In this document: piece after piece, positions 1 through 11,602 of the stretch
Numbering within the stretch: position 1 is the stretch's first letter
Layout: each line of letters starts with the position of its first letter
From: Monilinia fructicola
Taxonomy: Eukaryota > Ascomycota > Leotiomycetes > Helotiales > Sclerotiniaceae
Length of the DNA: 64,000 nucleotides
Assembly (NCBI GenBank): GCA_008692225.1
Contig: VICG01000012.1
Location: 1,984,001 to 2,048,000, forward strand
Direction: 5' to 3'
Position numbers and translations under genes: made by a program
The notes under the pieces: model-generated
Told to the model about the DNA's origin: nothing
What the model saw: the letters and a program-made list of their open reading frames with translations, nothing else
Database searches by the model: none

Positions 1-3000
1 CTTCCTCCCTCCCTCCCTACTTAACCCAACCTAACCCCTCACTCACATTAAACTAACAACAATACCGCCCTCCACAAATCTGAGGATATTGAACCTCGAT
101 CTATCTATTCATTCACTCACTCACTCACTCACTCACTCATTCATCCATCCATTCATCCTCTACCCTCCTTAACCGAATAACACGCTCCTTCTTTTTGCCG
201 ATTGCTTATTGCTCGCTCGCTTGCCAAATTTATTTCACCGGAGAAAATTATTTAGTTTACCTAGCGTTATGGATATTTTGATAACGTGGTGGTGGTGGTG
301 GTGGTAGTGGTGGAAATTGGACTGAGGGTTTGTTTTTGGTGGGTTGAGGTTGAGATCCAAGGGACAGAGCAGAGACACTAACCTACCTAATATATATTCC
401 AGGATCCTTTGGCGTCGGGTCATTCCGTCGCATGCTTTCGCCGCATCTGGTTGTAGCTGTTGTATTCTCATTGCAGTCCCGGGGATGAAGTCGGGGGTCT
501 AGTGGAAGGAGGTGGCTCGTTCTCTGTTTATCCATCGCGTATCCCGTGTCTGTTTGTGGAACTCTTGTGTTTTGTTGATCGGGGGATGGGTAGCGGTTGG
601 AAGTGGAATCATGTCGTTTTGATGAGATGTTTTGGGGGGTGCGGAGAAGGTATCGATCGTGCCTGGTCTGTGGTGGAAATTGCGCAAAAGGTGTAGGGGG
701 ATGTGGATGAATAGGGACGCCATTGGATACGAGGATGAAGATGGTGCAGTGACGGTGGGTTGTGGTTGAAATGATTGGCATTGTGAATGGTTTGGGTGTT
801 GGAGGAGACGATAGGTTGGTTGATTATGGAGGAATGACAGTGAGGATATTATTGTCGTCGTCGTCGTCGTCGATGTCGGGGGGATAATACATGGGGCCAA
901 TGATAGCGAGCTGTTGTTGAAATTGTTCTCATGCTGGGGATCGGATGCGGGCATGTACTTTAGCTGCGGCGAATTGTTTTCGAGATGGCCTTCATCTTGG
1001 ATGTGGAGAGGAGTGTATCTGCGCGTCCTATTCTTGATTATTGCCATCTTGAATCTCGGAATGGGTGTGTGTGCTTGAGCAATAGCGTCCTACTCGGTCT
1101 TCACTGCTCAGATCGTGCTCATCGTGGACATTGAGGTTCTCTGTCGTATGTGAACCAATGATGCAGAGATGATAGTAAAAATGTTGTTGTCACTATCAAA
1201 GTTATCGAGACGATATTGATATTCGGATGGAAGCCATTCTCGAGATCGCCGTGAACCCTATCAATTAATGTATCGACCAAAGGAACTTCTAAACTAACTT
1301 CAACTTTGGCTTACCGCTCTCACGTTCTCAACTTCTAATACGTCCGTCGCGAAGTGGTTATATTTGCAGTCTTGAAACTTACAGCTCTAACTATGATTGG
1401 TGCCCGCGTCACCCGTTTCACAAAAGCTTGACTACAAGGTCTGATGTCGCCATTTGACTCGTACTGTGCTTCGTTCGTCCTGTACAGAGAGAGAGAGAGT
1501 ACTCTGTATATCAAGTGGTAAACTTATCGGTAGAGTATCGGGTGATAGGAGGAATATTCGATGCAGGCTGCAGCTGTCCCCCGGTTGATGATACTTGATA
1601 TCCATGGGGGTGGGCGGTGATGACATTATCGATGATTCAGGATTTATTAATTTGGATGGCACGGTATGGAGTGTGTGATGCAACTACTTGGTCAATCTGC
1701 CGGTAAATCTCCGCCTCAATGTATTTTAAACTTAGATTGATTCACAAAGCTTCTTTTCAACGTGTTCCCCATCTTCTATTGGGTATTGTGTTCGAGTAGA
1801 TCGAGATCATGGTCTGGAGATGTTGACCTGAACGTACGGTTGGTAGAGACGGCATGGAGGGTTTGATGGGTTTGAGTTAGAGTATTTTCGTAATGGCCGG
1901 TATGTATTGACGGTAGGTGGGTATATATTTTCGGAGAAGCAGAAGACGAAGCAGAAGACGAAGAAGAAGACGAAGAAGAAGACGAAGAAGAAGATGTTGA
2001 TGATGTGAGTATCTTCTTATTTTTACTTCATTACCAATTTTTCTCCTTTCTTCTCTCTCGTCTCTCGTCTCTCGTCTCTCGTCTCTCGTTCCTGGTCTTT
2101 CGTTTCTGGTCTTTCGTCTCCTGCAGCCTAGATATTATCTTCAACGTTAGTGTTCTATACTAAAATCAAATAAAGTGGAATGATGATTAAATAATTCCGT
2201 TATATCCGATAGATTTTTTCTTCAATGCGTTTGGATCTTTACTGTTTTTGGTTTAATGGAAAAATTATTGTTTAATATTATATAGTATATTTAACTATGT
2301 TTTTATTATATTTTTAAAGTATTTTAATATTAGTTAATATTAGTATAGATTATTAAATAGTTGTTAATATATATATATATATATATATATATTATACGTA
2401 TTATTATTTTTATATATTTTTATATATTTTTATATATTTTTAATATTTTTAATATTTTTAATATTTTAATATTTCTAATATTTTTAATATTTTTAATATT
2501 TTTAATATTTTTAATATTTTTAATATTTTTAATATTTTTTATATATATATTAAAGAGTGTTTTAATATTCGAATAAAAATTAATATATATAATAAAGATT
2601 TATTAATCGTTAAAGCCCTATTATAGTATGAATATATTTTTAAAGTCTTAATTATTTTATTATTATAACTAATCACCTAAATAGATTTAGATTTTCAATA
2701 TTTTTCTAGATTGAAGTAAATTTCCCCGAGACTATACTATAATAAATATAATAATAATCTCATCAATTAATGAAAATACAATTATTAATACATCTCCTGA
2801 AATAATTCCATACATTGTATATACTACCTAGTATCTATATGTTTATCTATACATCTATACATCTATACATCTACGTATCTATTCCTCTATATATCTACAT
2901 CTATACATCTACATCTATACATCCCCGAGACCATACATTAATATATTCATACATCCTCCATATTGTCTATTCAAGCATTTCAAAACCTTTGGTAAACCAT

Positions 3001-3204
3001 TCATCATCCAATCATTTCGTATCCTTCTTTCATTCTCTTAAACAGGGGTTAAGAAAAGTACTTACCAGGTAGTTACACAATACTACATAAGATCGGCCAA
3101 ATTATTATATTCCTTCCCGAAGATCATAAAATTTCAAGCACGTTAATAAAATCATCCTTATACTTTTCATGATACATTATATCATTACATCTCATAAGGT
3201 TGTC
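1..3204. other. Left intergenic region with microsatellites
   Basis: No gene is supported here. The stretch contains a TCAC/ATTC run (about 107-156), a GTG run (285-311), a GTC run (853-873), a GAAGAAGAC-type purine run (1934-1997), a seven-base TCTCTCG tandem (2051-2090), AT-rich DNA built from TTTTTAATAT units (2365-2570) and a CTATACAT-type run (2846-2921). A minus-strand open frame at 499-1047 (182 codons) is rich in Ser, Thr, His and Pro and overlaps the GTC run. It could be an exon of a gene continuing to the left, but composition alone does not support it. Confidence 0.6.
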
Positions 3205-3335
3205 GGAGAAAAAGAAACCAAGAAAGAAAGAAGAAAAGAAAGAACAGCAAGGAGAGAAAAGGAAAAAGAAGAAAAAAGAAGAAATAGTGCAAAACAGAAC
3301 AAAAAGAAAAGAAAAGAACAGAACAGAACAGAGAA
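3205..3335 (+). promoter_or_regulatory. Purine-rich leader before the Zn2Cys6 gene
   Basis: About 130 nt directly upstream of the ATG at 3336 consist almost only of A and G with scattered C in AACAG units. Such A/G-rich stretches are common as 5' untranslated leaders or nucleosome-poor promoter DNA in fungi. Which of the two it is cannot be told from sequence alone. Confidence 0.4.
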
Positions 3336-5192
3336 ATGGATAATCAATTATTGAATCAATCAACAAACGAATCGACCCAATCAGTTCAGCCGCAGCCCTT
3401 TGTACTGGACGGAGGAGATCATCAAATTGATCCTAACCATCAAGACTCTGATATCCGACCTGATATCCGACCTGGCCGGCAACGGGTTAAACGTGCATGT
3501 CAACCTTGTAAATCAAGAAAGAAACGTTGTGATGGTTCCGAACCTTGCGCTACATGTATCCGATATGGCTATGAATGTCATTATGAGCTTGGCCCAAGGA
3601 AACGAAGGAGACATACTTTGAAGGATCACGATACCGATGTTTCTCAAAGTCACAGTTCCCCTGATACGAGTGTTCACCATCGAGACGAGAAGGAGAGAGC
3701 AGAGAGTGATAGTGGCCATGTATCTCAACCTGGGGTGAAAGATACCAACCTTTGGGGAAAAGCATTTGCCACGTCCTTGGCTCTAAAATTGGATGCGGGC
3801 AAGTTGAGCAAACCTCATTTGGCTTGGAATTTAGGACTTAAGGATGAACAAACGTATGCTCAACCGGCAATCACGAGGGTGATAGATCAAGTCGAGATGG
3901 AAAGACTGGCGAATTATTACTTCGATACCACACATCAAATCTTTGGCATTTTCAAGAGAGATTTGGTTGAACGGAAAATTGTGGAAAGATGGGGAATCAA
4001 CTTCAACAACTCCGACCCACATGACCCAATACTCTGTGGTATCGCCGCCTTAGGGTCTTTATTCTCGGGTGGTAATCCAAGCCCAGCGGAAGCATCGTTG
4101 GTAGAATTGGCAAAGATGGCCTTGGAAACGACGAGTGTGCTGAATTATCCTTCCCGACATCATGTGGTTGCATGGGTGTTAAGGACACTCTTTCTCAGAT
4201 GTACAGCTTGTCCTCATGCTGCATGGCTGGCTAGCTGTACTACAATGCACATCATTGAGAGTGTAGGAATGGAAGACGATTCTGATACCACCAGTAGCGA
4301 CGCGGAGCTTGAGCGCGGTACACCGGTGGGTTGTGGAGTACTGAATATGCAAAGGTTATTTTGGATTGCTCGTCTGATGAATTCATGGGTTGCCAACGAT
4401 TATGGTCGGTCGAAGGTCACCTTGAAGATACCTACACCTAGTTTTCCCCTGCCCGAAGGGGAAGTAGATGTCACACTCGATTACCTTACATTGTTTCAAA
4501 TATCCGAACGTCTAGATCAGGATGTCAGTCATACTGCAGTAGAGTTCGAAGCAGGAATAGCAGCAATATATGCTTTCCATGCTCGGTCAGACGGAGCTAT
4601 ACTTTCGCAGACTAATCTATGCTTAGGATTATACCGTCGTCTACGTCTTCTAGCCTCAAGCATATCCCAAGAAGCCGTCGATCAGGTGATATCTGTTTGC
4701 ACAAAAGGTTTAGGAGCTGTCATGAGGATGGTCGAACGTCGTCAACCTTGGTGGCATGTGGGCAATATTCCCTTCCAATTTGTTTGCGTCCTTCTTGCCA
4801 TGGATACCCCCGAGGCGTTATCACACATCGGCGAGGCACTTGAAACTCTCGACGCCGTATCCCGTTGCTTTACCACTCGTTCGCTCACAGAATCCGCAGC
4901 AACAGCTAGGACACTAGTGGAGTTATCTCAGAAGAGAAAACTAGAGGAGATAAATATTTTAGGTCAGGGACTTAAAACTAGAATTGACCCTACCATGGCT
5001 AGTAGTCAGTTGCAAATTCCGGTCATGAATGGAAAACAAATGATGCCATCTTCGACGGTGTTGGGGAACGGGAGTGGGCATAACATGATGTCAGGAATGA
5101 CGAATATTGGATCTATGGATTTTACGGGGTTTGATTGGGATTCGTTTTTGAGTATGGATATACCAGTGTTGGATGCTACTGCGATACTCTAA
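3336..5192 (+). CDS. Zn2Cys6 fungal transcription factor
   Basis: Intronless 618-residue protein. A Gal4-type binuclear zinc cluster is complete: Cys55, Cys58, Cys65, Cys71, Cys74 and Cys81 with spacing C-x2-C-x6-C-x5-C-x2-C-x6-C, preceded and followed by basic residues (RKKR at 61-64, PRKRRRH at 87-93). Such proteins bind CGG-containing sites in the nucleus, usually as dimers. The middle of the protein (about 180-500) reads like the helical fungal-specific regulatory domain, with an HQIFGIFKR segment. The C-terminus is Met/Gly-rich and ends in an acidic aromatic stretch (FDWDSFLSMDIP), a plausible activation region. A 12-nt direct duplication (3451-3474) gives DIRPDIRP just before the zinc cluster. 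The start follows a purine-rich leader. The target genes are unknown; the divergence from known regulators is too large to assign a pathway from memory. Confidence 0.9.
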   Translation: MDNQLLNQSTNESTQSVQPQPFVLDGGDHQIDPNHQDSDIRPDIRPGRQRVKRACQPCKSRKKRCDGSEPCATCIRYGYECHYELGPRKRRRHTLKDHDTDVSQSHSSPDTSVHHRDEKERAESDSGHVSQPGVKDTNLWGKAFATSLALKLDAGKLSKPHLAWNLGLKDEQTYAQPAITRVIDQVEMERLANYYFDTTHQIFGIFKRDLVERKIVERWGINFNNSDPHDPILCGIAALGSLFSGGNPSPAEASLVELAKMALETTSVLNYPSRHHVVAWVLRTLFLRCTACPHAAWLASCTTMHIIESVGMEDDSDTTSSDAELERGTPVGCGVLNMQRLFWIARLMNSWVANDYGRSKVTLKIPTPSFPLPEGEVDVTLDYLTLFQISERLDQDVSHTAVEFEAGIAAIYAFHARSDGAILSQTNLCLGLYRRLRLLASSISQEAVDQVISVCTKGLGAVMRMVERRQPWWHVGNIPFQFVCVLLAMDTPEALSHIGEALETLDAVSRCFTTRSLTESAATARTLVELSQKRKLEEINILGQGLKTRIDPTMASSQLQIPVMNGKQMMPSSTVLGNGSGHNMMSGMTNIGSMDFTGFDWDSFLSMDIPVLDATAIL

Positions 5193-7465
5193 GGGGCGAA
5201 GGGATCTGGTTCATTATGATTATTTAAAGAGATTTGGTATCGCAATATTATTTGTCATCGGTCGTATAGAAGGACAGAATGAAGGGTTGAGAAATTGACA
5301 CTGGAGACGGAGGATCGAGGATCGATTTGGTGTTCTATGATTCTACCAACGACTCATAACGGACAGAAGACAAGAGAAGCATCATAGGAATTTTGAGCCA
5401 ACGAACGAAATGGTTAAACCAAGCACCACTCTTCAAGGACGCCATGTAGATGCCCCTGCCTGGTTCTATCACGCAAGCCAGAAGGCTGGCTGCAGACTTC
5501 ATGTGCAGGAATGGTAAAGAGAAGAAAAGGCAGATACACCTATTCCCAGCAGCGCAGAAAAGTAGAAATGTGCTGGTGATTGGATATCCATAAGATAGAT
5601 ACCCTAGATTGAGTTCATCACTTGTATAATTTTACTTTTTCAAAAACTCTCTTTGACTCCACCTTGATATATCACTAATCAGTAAGCCACGTTCTTGAAC
5701 CCATCCACCGATCAGAGATCTTTCAAATGAAATAAGGGTAGAATAGTTTCTCGCAGCCAGGGATGAGTACATGTATGAATACAAGAAACTTGAAGGATTA
5801 TCTTTCAGTATATATAGCTATTCCATTGCTCTATATATTCAGTTGTGCAGTTCAAATCCACCATGGTACTGAAGTTACGTATACATATATAACATCAAAA
5901 TTCAGCTCATCCACACATCCACACATCCAACTCCATTCCAAGCAACCCAAGCACCCAAATGATTAACAACAAACCAAACATTTCCTTTCCCTTCATCTCA
6001 ATCCCTCCATCTCAATCCCACTTTCTACCCCCCATCCTTCTCCTCCCCACCGCCCTCCCCCTTCCCCTCTCCACTCTAGCTATACTTACACCCAAACCTA
6101 AACCTCCTCCAACAAACAATCCAAGCCATACACCAAATACCTACCTAGTACCTACCCACCCATATATCGACATCGCGCACCGAATCACCACCAAGATGAT
6201 ATCATGCCTTACATAATCAGCCCTACGAAAAACAAGCAAGGAGCCCGCCCGAGCATCCCTGCAAACAGACCCGATGTCGGCTGTTCATCTGCATTGTATC
6301 CGAGGTGCCATTACCTCGGGCCGGGACCGCTGCGCCGGACCTGGATGGGGAGTTCGCGTCTGGCGTTTGGGGTCTGGGATGGGGGTCCGCGTATTGGGTG
6401 GTTTTGCTTGGATTCTACGGATATGTCACCTTAGATGCCAAGCGGCCGAATGTTCAGGGTAGAGATACAGTATGCGTAGAACCTTGCATCTGTTTGGTAC
6501 AGTGAGGTAGGGGGAGCGAATTTGGTCGATGGATGGATCGGTGCACTCGCTGTGAGAAGGGATTTTCTACAGGTCACAAGATGGTGGGTAGGGTTGCATA
6601 GGTTGGTGATACTGTAGTGTACCATGTCCCGTCCCGCTCAGCGGCTGATGTTGACTCTTGGGTTTTGTGGCGTGGATGGTGGGGAGGTGCCTGGAGGTCT
6701 AGATTGTTGGATTTCTCGATTAATGGATTGGGGTGGTGGGTTTGGAGGGCCAGGGGGGAGGTTTTGGAAGGTGGTGTGATTGTGCGACCAACAAACGACA
6801 AACGACAAACGACAAACAACAAACAACAAACAGCAGACAACAAACAACCACCAACAACTAACATGGCCAGCTGCTTCGATTCGATACCAATTATCTGGAA
6901 TCCTTCTTTTCTTTCCCTTCTTTTCTTCTCCCTCCTTCTTGGCCTTTTCTTATGAACACCGAGAGATTGGGGTGCGATGAGATATGATTGGATAGGATAA
7001 AATGAGACGAGATCGGCCATCCTCTCTAGAGCTACCAATACCATAACACCGGATCCCTCCCAATAAGCTTATTCCCGCCCGTGACTCAACCCCTTCGTTT
7101 GAGATGTCACATCCAGGACATTGATGAATTAAGATAAGATACCGAACTATTGCCAGCGAATACTGCACGCTATTGGCCGACGCAAGCGGATAGATGGCGG
7201 GTAGAGAGCGGATGAGCGAGCGGTAATAATAAGCTTCTTGACGTCGCTTTGATTTCTCTATTTGATAAAGTATGCTTTTCTGAGAAGATTTTTACCATTT
7301 TTCTCGCGGATTGGGGATGTGAGACAGGGTTTGTTGGTGTAGAAGGTGCGGATTTGGGTTTCGTGGGCGAGGATGATGATGAGGGAATTAGTCGAGGTCT
7401 TTGTAGTGGAGACTTTGACGTTGCGTCTTGAGTGTGATGTTGGGTATGACGGGAAAGTGGAAATG
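5193..7465. other. Intergenic region, TF to MFS gene
   Basis: No coding sequence is supported. Open frames here are short, mutually overlapping and biased in composition. The stretch contains pyrimidine-rich DNA (about 5950-6120), a G-rich stretch (6340-6780) and a CAAACGACAAACAACA-type repeat (6785-6855). Confidence 0.6.
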
Positions 7466-7473
7466 TATAAAAG
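7466..7473 (+). promoter_or_regulatory. TATA box of the MFS gene
   Basis: TATAAAAG lies 148 bp upstream of the chosen ATG (7621). Fungal transcription normally starts some 30-100 bp downstream of a TATA box. This places an in-frame ATG at 7492 too close to the box to be in most transcripts and supports the start at 7621. Confidence 0.6.
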
Positions 7474-7620
7474 GGTCGGGGTAACTTTTTGATGTATCGT
7501 TGTTATTTGCTTGTTATCCCTTTTTGTGTTGCATTGCATATCCACATACTTCATCGTATCTCTTTGTTATACAAGTCAATATCGTGTTACATTGCATGGT
7601 CACCAACCATCGCCATCACA

Positions 7621-9477
7621 ATGTCAGACACAGAAAGTACCTCCTCCAATCCAAAGGATGCGTTATATGAATCCATCCTCAACAGTCACACCAAAGCTCC
7701 TCAACCAACACCCATCGCTCCCACTCAAACTAACAAATCCACGCATTCTCGCCGCGGCAGCACCACTCTCCAGCACACATCCACACACCTCTCTCACAAA
7801 GAAACCCGAGACCCAGCCCTCGACATCAACCTCCCCTACCGAACCCTCAGTCCCAATGCCAACCTCTCCGAATACACCGCCGAGAAAGCCGAAGGAGAAA
7901 TTCCTCTCCCGTCCCAAAAAGGCGATGGGAAAATAGACTACAAACTCGTGACTTTCCTACCCAATGATCCGGAGAATCCTAAAAATTGGTCCAAAGCTTT
8001 TAAATGGTATATTACCATGGTGGTTGCGGTGACTTGTTTCGTGGTCGCGCTCGCTTCGTCGATTATTACCGCGGATCTTATTGGAGTGGAGAAAGAATTT
8101 GATGTTTCTGAAGAGGTAGCACTTGTTAGCATTACGGTTTTCGTGATGGGTTTTGGTATTGGTATGTTGATCCCAACGTAGTATCTTGAAAATTGTGACC
8201 AGAGCTAATCAAATCTAGGCCCGATGATGTTTGCTCCTCTCTCCGAAGTCGTTGGAAGACGTTTGATCTACGGCGTTACCCTCTTCCTGGCAGTCATTTT
8301 CATCATTCCCTGCGCCGTGGCCACTAATATTGAAACCCTTCTCGTTTGCCGCGCTCTTGATGGTATTTGGTTTTCGGCCCCTATGACTCTCGTAGGCGGT
8401 ACCCTTGCCGATCTCTGGCGCACAGAAGAACGTGGTGTCCCCATGGCTGCCTTCTCGGCAGCCCCCTTCATTGGTCCCGCCATCGGTCCCCTAATTGGTG
8501 GGTTCCTCTCAGACGCAGCTGGTTGGCGCTGGCTATACTACATCCAAATTATCTTCGCTTTCATCGTCTGGGTCCTCATCACCTTCACCGTCCCCGAAAC
8601 CTACGCTCCCACCATTCTCGCTCGTCGCGCCAAGAAAATGCGCGAACAAACTGGCGAAAAGGAACACGTCACAGAACAAGATCTCGACCTTCGACCCTTC
8701 GGCGAACGCCTCCGCATCTTCCTCATCCGTCCCTTTCAACTTCTCTTTGGCGAACTCATCGTCTTCCTCATCTCCCTCTACATGAGTGTCCTCTACGGAC
8801 TCCTCTACATGTTCTTCGTCGCCTTCCCCATCATCTACCAAGAAGGCAAAGGTTATTCCGCCGGCACCACAGGACTCATGTTCATCCCGCTGGCTCTCGG
8901 CGTCATCGGATCAGCTCTCTGCGCTCCCTTGGTAAACCGCAACTACATGGACCAAGTCCGCAAGTATAACGGCAAACCTCCCGCAGAAGTGCGTCTAATC
9001 CCCATGATGGCATCCTGTTGGTTCATCCCCATCGGCCTCTTCATCTTTGCCTGGACCTCCTATCCGCATCTCCATTGGATCGGGCCTGCTATCGGCGGCT
9101 TCCCCGTCGGTTTTGGCTTCATCTTCCTCTATAACGCGGCGAATAACTACCTAGTTGATTCGTATCAGCACCAAGCGGCGTCGGCCCTGGCGGCCAAAAC
9201 TTTCCTCCGATCCTTCTGGGGTGCCGCAACGGTGCTCTTTACCGAACAAATGTATGCGCGGCTGGGATATCAGTGGGCGTCGTCGTTGTTGGCTTTCCTG
9301 GCTCTGGCTTGCTGTGCCATCCCATTCGTGTTCTGGACGTGGGGTGCGAAGATCAGGGCTAGGAGTAAGTATGCATATGGGGGGGAGGATGAGGAGGATG
9401 GGGCTAAGACGGGGGGAGAGAGGGCTGCTGCTGAGGAAGAGTTGGAGAGGCAGAGGAGTTATGTTAGTACGCCTTAG
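7621..9477 (+). CDS. MFS drug:H+ antiporter (DHA1-type, 12 TM)
   Basis: Two exons, 7621-8161 and 8219-9477. The 57 nt intron has GTATGT at the donor, a CTAAT branch site and CTAG at the acceptor, and joins a Gly codon (599 residues). A polar cytoplasmic N-terminus of about 125 residues leads into DPENPKNW and the first membrane span, as in polyamine/multidrug transporters related to Tpo1 and Flu1. Family motifs visible are the loop 2-3 motif with VGRR (192-195), CRALDGIW, and the antiporter motif C GPAIGPLIGG (266-275). Twelve hydrophobic spans are expected, with a central cytoplasmic loop after span 6 (about 310-350) and a charged tail. It probably exports toxic compounds or polyamines at the plasma membrane. 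The substrate cannot be predicted. The neighbouring genes give no biosynthetic context. Confidence 0.9.
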
Positions 9478-10416
9478 ATTGTGGGTGCGGGGTTCTAGAC
9501 GCCGGCTGTTGGAAGGATGAATGGGAGGGGGATTGTAATGAGGTGTGATGTGTTATGATATGATATGATATGATATGATTCGCATGAAGAGACGTGGTAA
9601 TAGAATAGAAGTCGGTGGATGCTGGGTGGCTGGTTGGCCGTTCTACTACTGCACAATGGGCGTGAGGGAAGTTGCAAAAGACAAAAAGAAAGAAGGAAGG
9701 AAGGAAGGAAGAAAGGAAAAGAGGAAGGAAAAGAGGAAGGAAGCTCAACTCTAGATTCTCAAGAGCAATAGATTTGTACAATAGATTTCTAGATTAATAC
9801 ATTAATACTTTACAATTTCACTCACAACTTCATTCATCATTCATCATTCATCATTCCTCATTCCTCATTCATCACCAAGACGATCAATCACCAGTCTGAG
9901 CACAGGAACATTTTTTTCCCCCGATTTTTTTTTCTTTTTATTGATATGCTATATAAGTTGTCGACTTGCAGTTGAGGTACAACTTGGTTGATGTGGATAT
10001 AGATATACATATTTTTTGGAGGGCCCCCGCATTTTCTATTTTTGATTCCAGCTCTTGACTCCAACCCCAATACAAATTCCAATTCGCAATCCAATTCCAA
10101 TTTCAATTTCAATGCAGATTGCAATACAGAATCCAATACAAAATCCAATACAAAATCCAATACAAAATCCAACTCGCAATCCAATTCCAAGTTGCAATTT
10201 GATTCCAATTTTTTTTTCCATTTATCTTTTTCAAGTTTTTTTTTCCGATTTTTGGTTTTCAAGTTTTTTTTTCCATTTTGATTTGATTTGCATTTCCAAT
10301 TCAATATCATGATCCTGCAAACTCGCTCTATACACCAAAGACGCCTTCCATTGCGAAACATCATGTCGAACTTTTCCCCTGCGCCACAACTTCCGCGCGG
10401 GTGGCACAAAGTCGAC
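9478..10416. repeat. Spacer with several short tandem repeats
   Basis: Convergent 3' regions of the MFS gene and the Ser/Asp-repeat gene. It contains a TGATA pentamer run (9554-9580), a GGAA-type purine tract (9680-9745), a seven-base TTCATCA run (9827-9873) and a degenerate 12-nt repeat of the form ATCCAATACAAA (about 10125-10175). Open frames translating to Asn/Ser or Ile/Gly repeats are by-products of the last repeat. Confidence 0.6.
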
Positions 10417-11448
10417 TTAGAAGTAAGATCTGATCACACAATATGGGACTGGACAGTCGACGGCGCCGCAGAAGCTGTTTGGTTGTTGTGGAGAGGCTTG
10501 TTGATCTGCTGGTGCTGGGTGTGTTGGCCCATGGGCTGGTAATGGTGGAAGTGTCGATTGAGTTTGTGTAGCGTGAGTGTTCGCGGAGTTTGATGGAAGA
10601 TCCTCAGATGCGGATGCGTATTCTTGATCCACGTAATTTTCCCATCCAGTGAAATAATCAATCTCTGGTGGAGAGACTGGAGCAGCTGATGAGGCATATT
10701 CAGCGTCTGTTTGGGACTCTGTAAGCTCTGGTGTATCATCGCCAGCATCTGATGGAAGGTGTGCAAACAGTGATGAATAATATTCAGACTCTGTTTGTGA
10801 ATATGGAGACTCTGGTAGAGGATATTCAGAGGGCGTTAGTAAATTTGTGAACTCTGATGGATAATATTCAGAATCTGATGAAGCATATCCAGAATCTTCT
10901 CGTGAAACTGTAGATGCCAAGGTGACATATCCAGAGTCTGATGAAGAGTCTGATGAAGAGTCAGATGAAGAGTCTGATGAAGAGTCAGATGAAGAGTCAG
11001 ATGAAGAGTCTGATACAGATTCATCATCGGTATCATCTTCATCTCCAGGGCTGGATGAGAAAATATCAGACTCTGCTAGAGAATCCTCAGAATCATCGGA
11101 ACGATATCCAGAATCTTCATCATCGCCCAAATCGGCATTGGCAATGAAACCCAAGAAAGAGTTGAGAGGTGCATCGGAAGCAGCTCCTGTTTGAAAAAGT
11201 TGCTGAGCGCTCATTGAAGCTGGCGTTCCAGCTGAAGTATAGAAGTGGGCAAAAGGATGTTGTAGAAGGCATTTCATGCCCCATTCTTCCCTGAAACGGG
11301 CGCACGAAGGGCCGCACCGGTGTTTACGACAGTCCAGGCCGAGTGCAATGATTTGAGAATAGTAATCTCTCTCAACTGTGGATTGGGTGCTAGAAGAGCT
11401 GCTAGACATGGCTTGGCTGCTCTCAGCATGGGATGCTGAGCCAGACAT
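10417..11448 (-). CDS. Ser/Asp-repeat acidic protein, function unknown
   Basis: Intronless 343-residue frame. The N-terminus is Ser-rich, followed by a short Cys/His-containing block (CRKHRCGPSCARF, then a further Cys) that looks folded. The middle (about 145-170) is six copies of SSDS encoded by a 12-nt tandem unit (plus-strand 10930-11018). After it come degenerate units of the type DSGY, DSEYYPS and ESEYYSS, and the end has a second Cys cluster (CGAVDCPVPYC). No signal peptide or membrane span is evident. The acidic, Ser/Tyr-rich middle is probably disordered and could be a phosphorylation substrate. I do not recognise a family, and it may be lineage-specific. Support for a real gene is the length of the frame, the ordered termini and the ATG near the end of a repeat-rich presumed promoter. 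Confidence 0.55.
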   Translation of the reverse strand: MSGSASHAESSQAMSSSSSSTQSTVERDYYSQIIALGLDCRKHRCGPSCARFREEWGMKCLLQHPFAHFYTSAGTPASMSAQQLFQTGAASDAPLNSFLGFIANADLGDDEDSGYRSDDSEDSLAESDIFSSSPGDEDDTDDESVSDSSSDSSSDSSSDSSSDSSSDSSSDSGYVTLASTVSREDSGYASSDSEYYPSEFTNLLTPSEYPLPESPYSQTESEYYSSLFAHLPSDAGDDTPELTESQTDAEYASSAAPVSPPEIDYFTGWENYVDQEYASASEDLPSNSANTHATQTQSTLPPLPAHGPTHPAPADQQASPQQPNSFCGAVDCPVPYCVIRSYF

Positions 11449-11499
11449 GTTGGTTGGTCTTGAGGAATCGTTTGTTTGCGGGAGATGAAAGGTGTTGTG

Positions 11500-11602
11500 T
11501 GTGTGAGTGAGGAGAAAGATGTTGTGTGAGTGAGGAGAAAGATGTTGGGTGAGTGAGGAAAATGAGGTTGTTTTTATGAGTGAGGAGAAAGATGTTGTAT
11601 AT
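11500..11602. repeat. Tandem repeat, about 23 bp unit
   Basis: Three to four copies of a unit beginning GTGAGTGAGGAGAAAG and ending ATGTTG lie within 60-150 bp upstream of the Ser/Asp-repeat protein start (minus strand), so probably in its promoter or 5' leader. The third copy is degenerate. Confidence 0.7.

Noticed and set aside
499..1047. 182-codon minus-strand frame near the left edge
   Set aside because: Low-complexity Ser/Thr/Pro/His composition, overlaps a GTC microsatellite, no domain; kept only as a possibility in the intergenic entry.
6574..7044. 156-codon minus-strand frame with Cys/Val-rich stretch
   Set aside because: The stretch comes from the CAAACGACAAACAACA repeat; composition changes abruptly along the frame.
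7489..7620. Upstream extension of the MFS transporter start
   Set aside because: The TATA box at 7466-7473 is too close to the upstream ATG (7492), and the extension is hydrophobic and untypical of the family.
8367..8969. 200-codon plus-strand Arg/His-rich frame
   Set aside because: Shadow of the MFS transporter in another frame.
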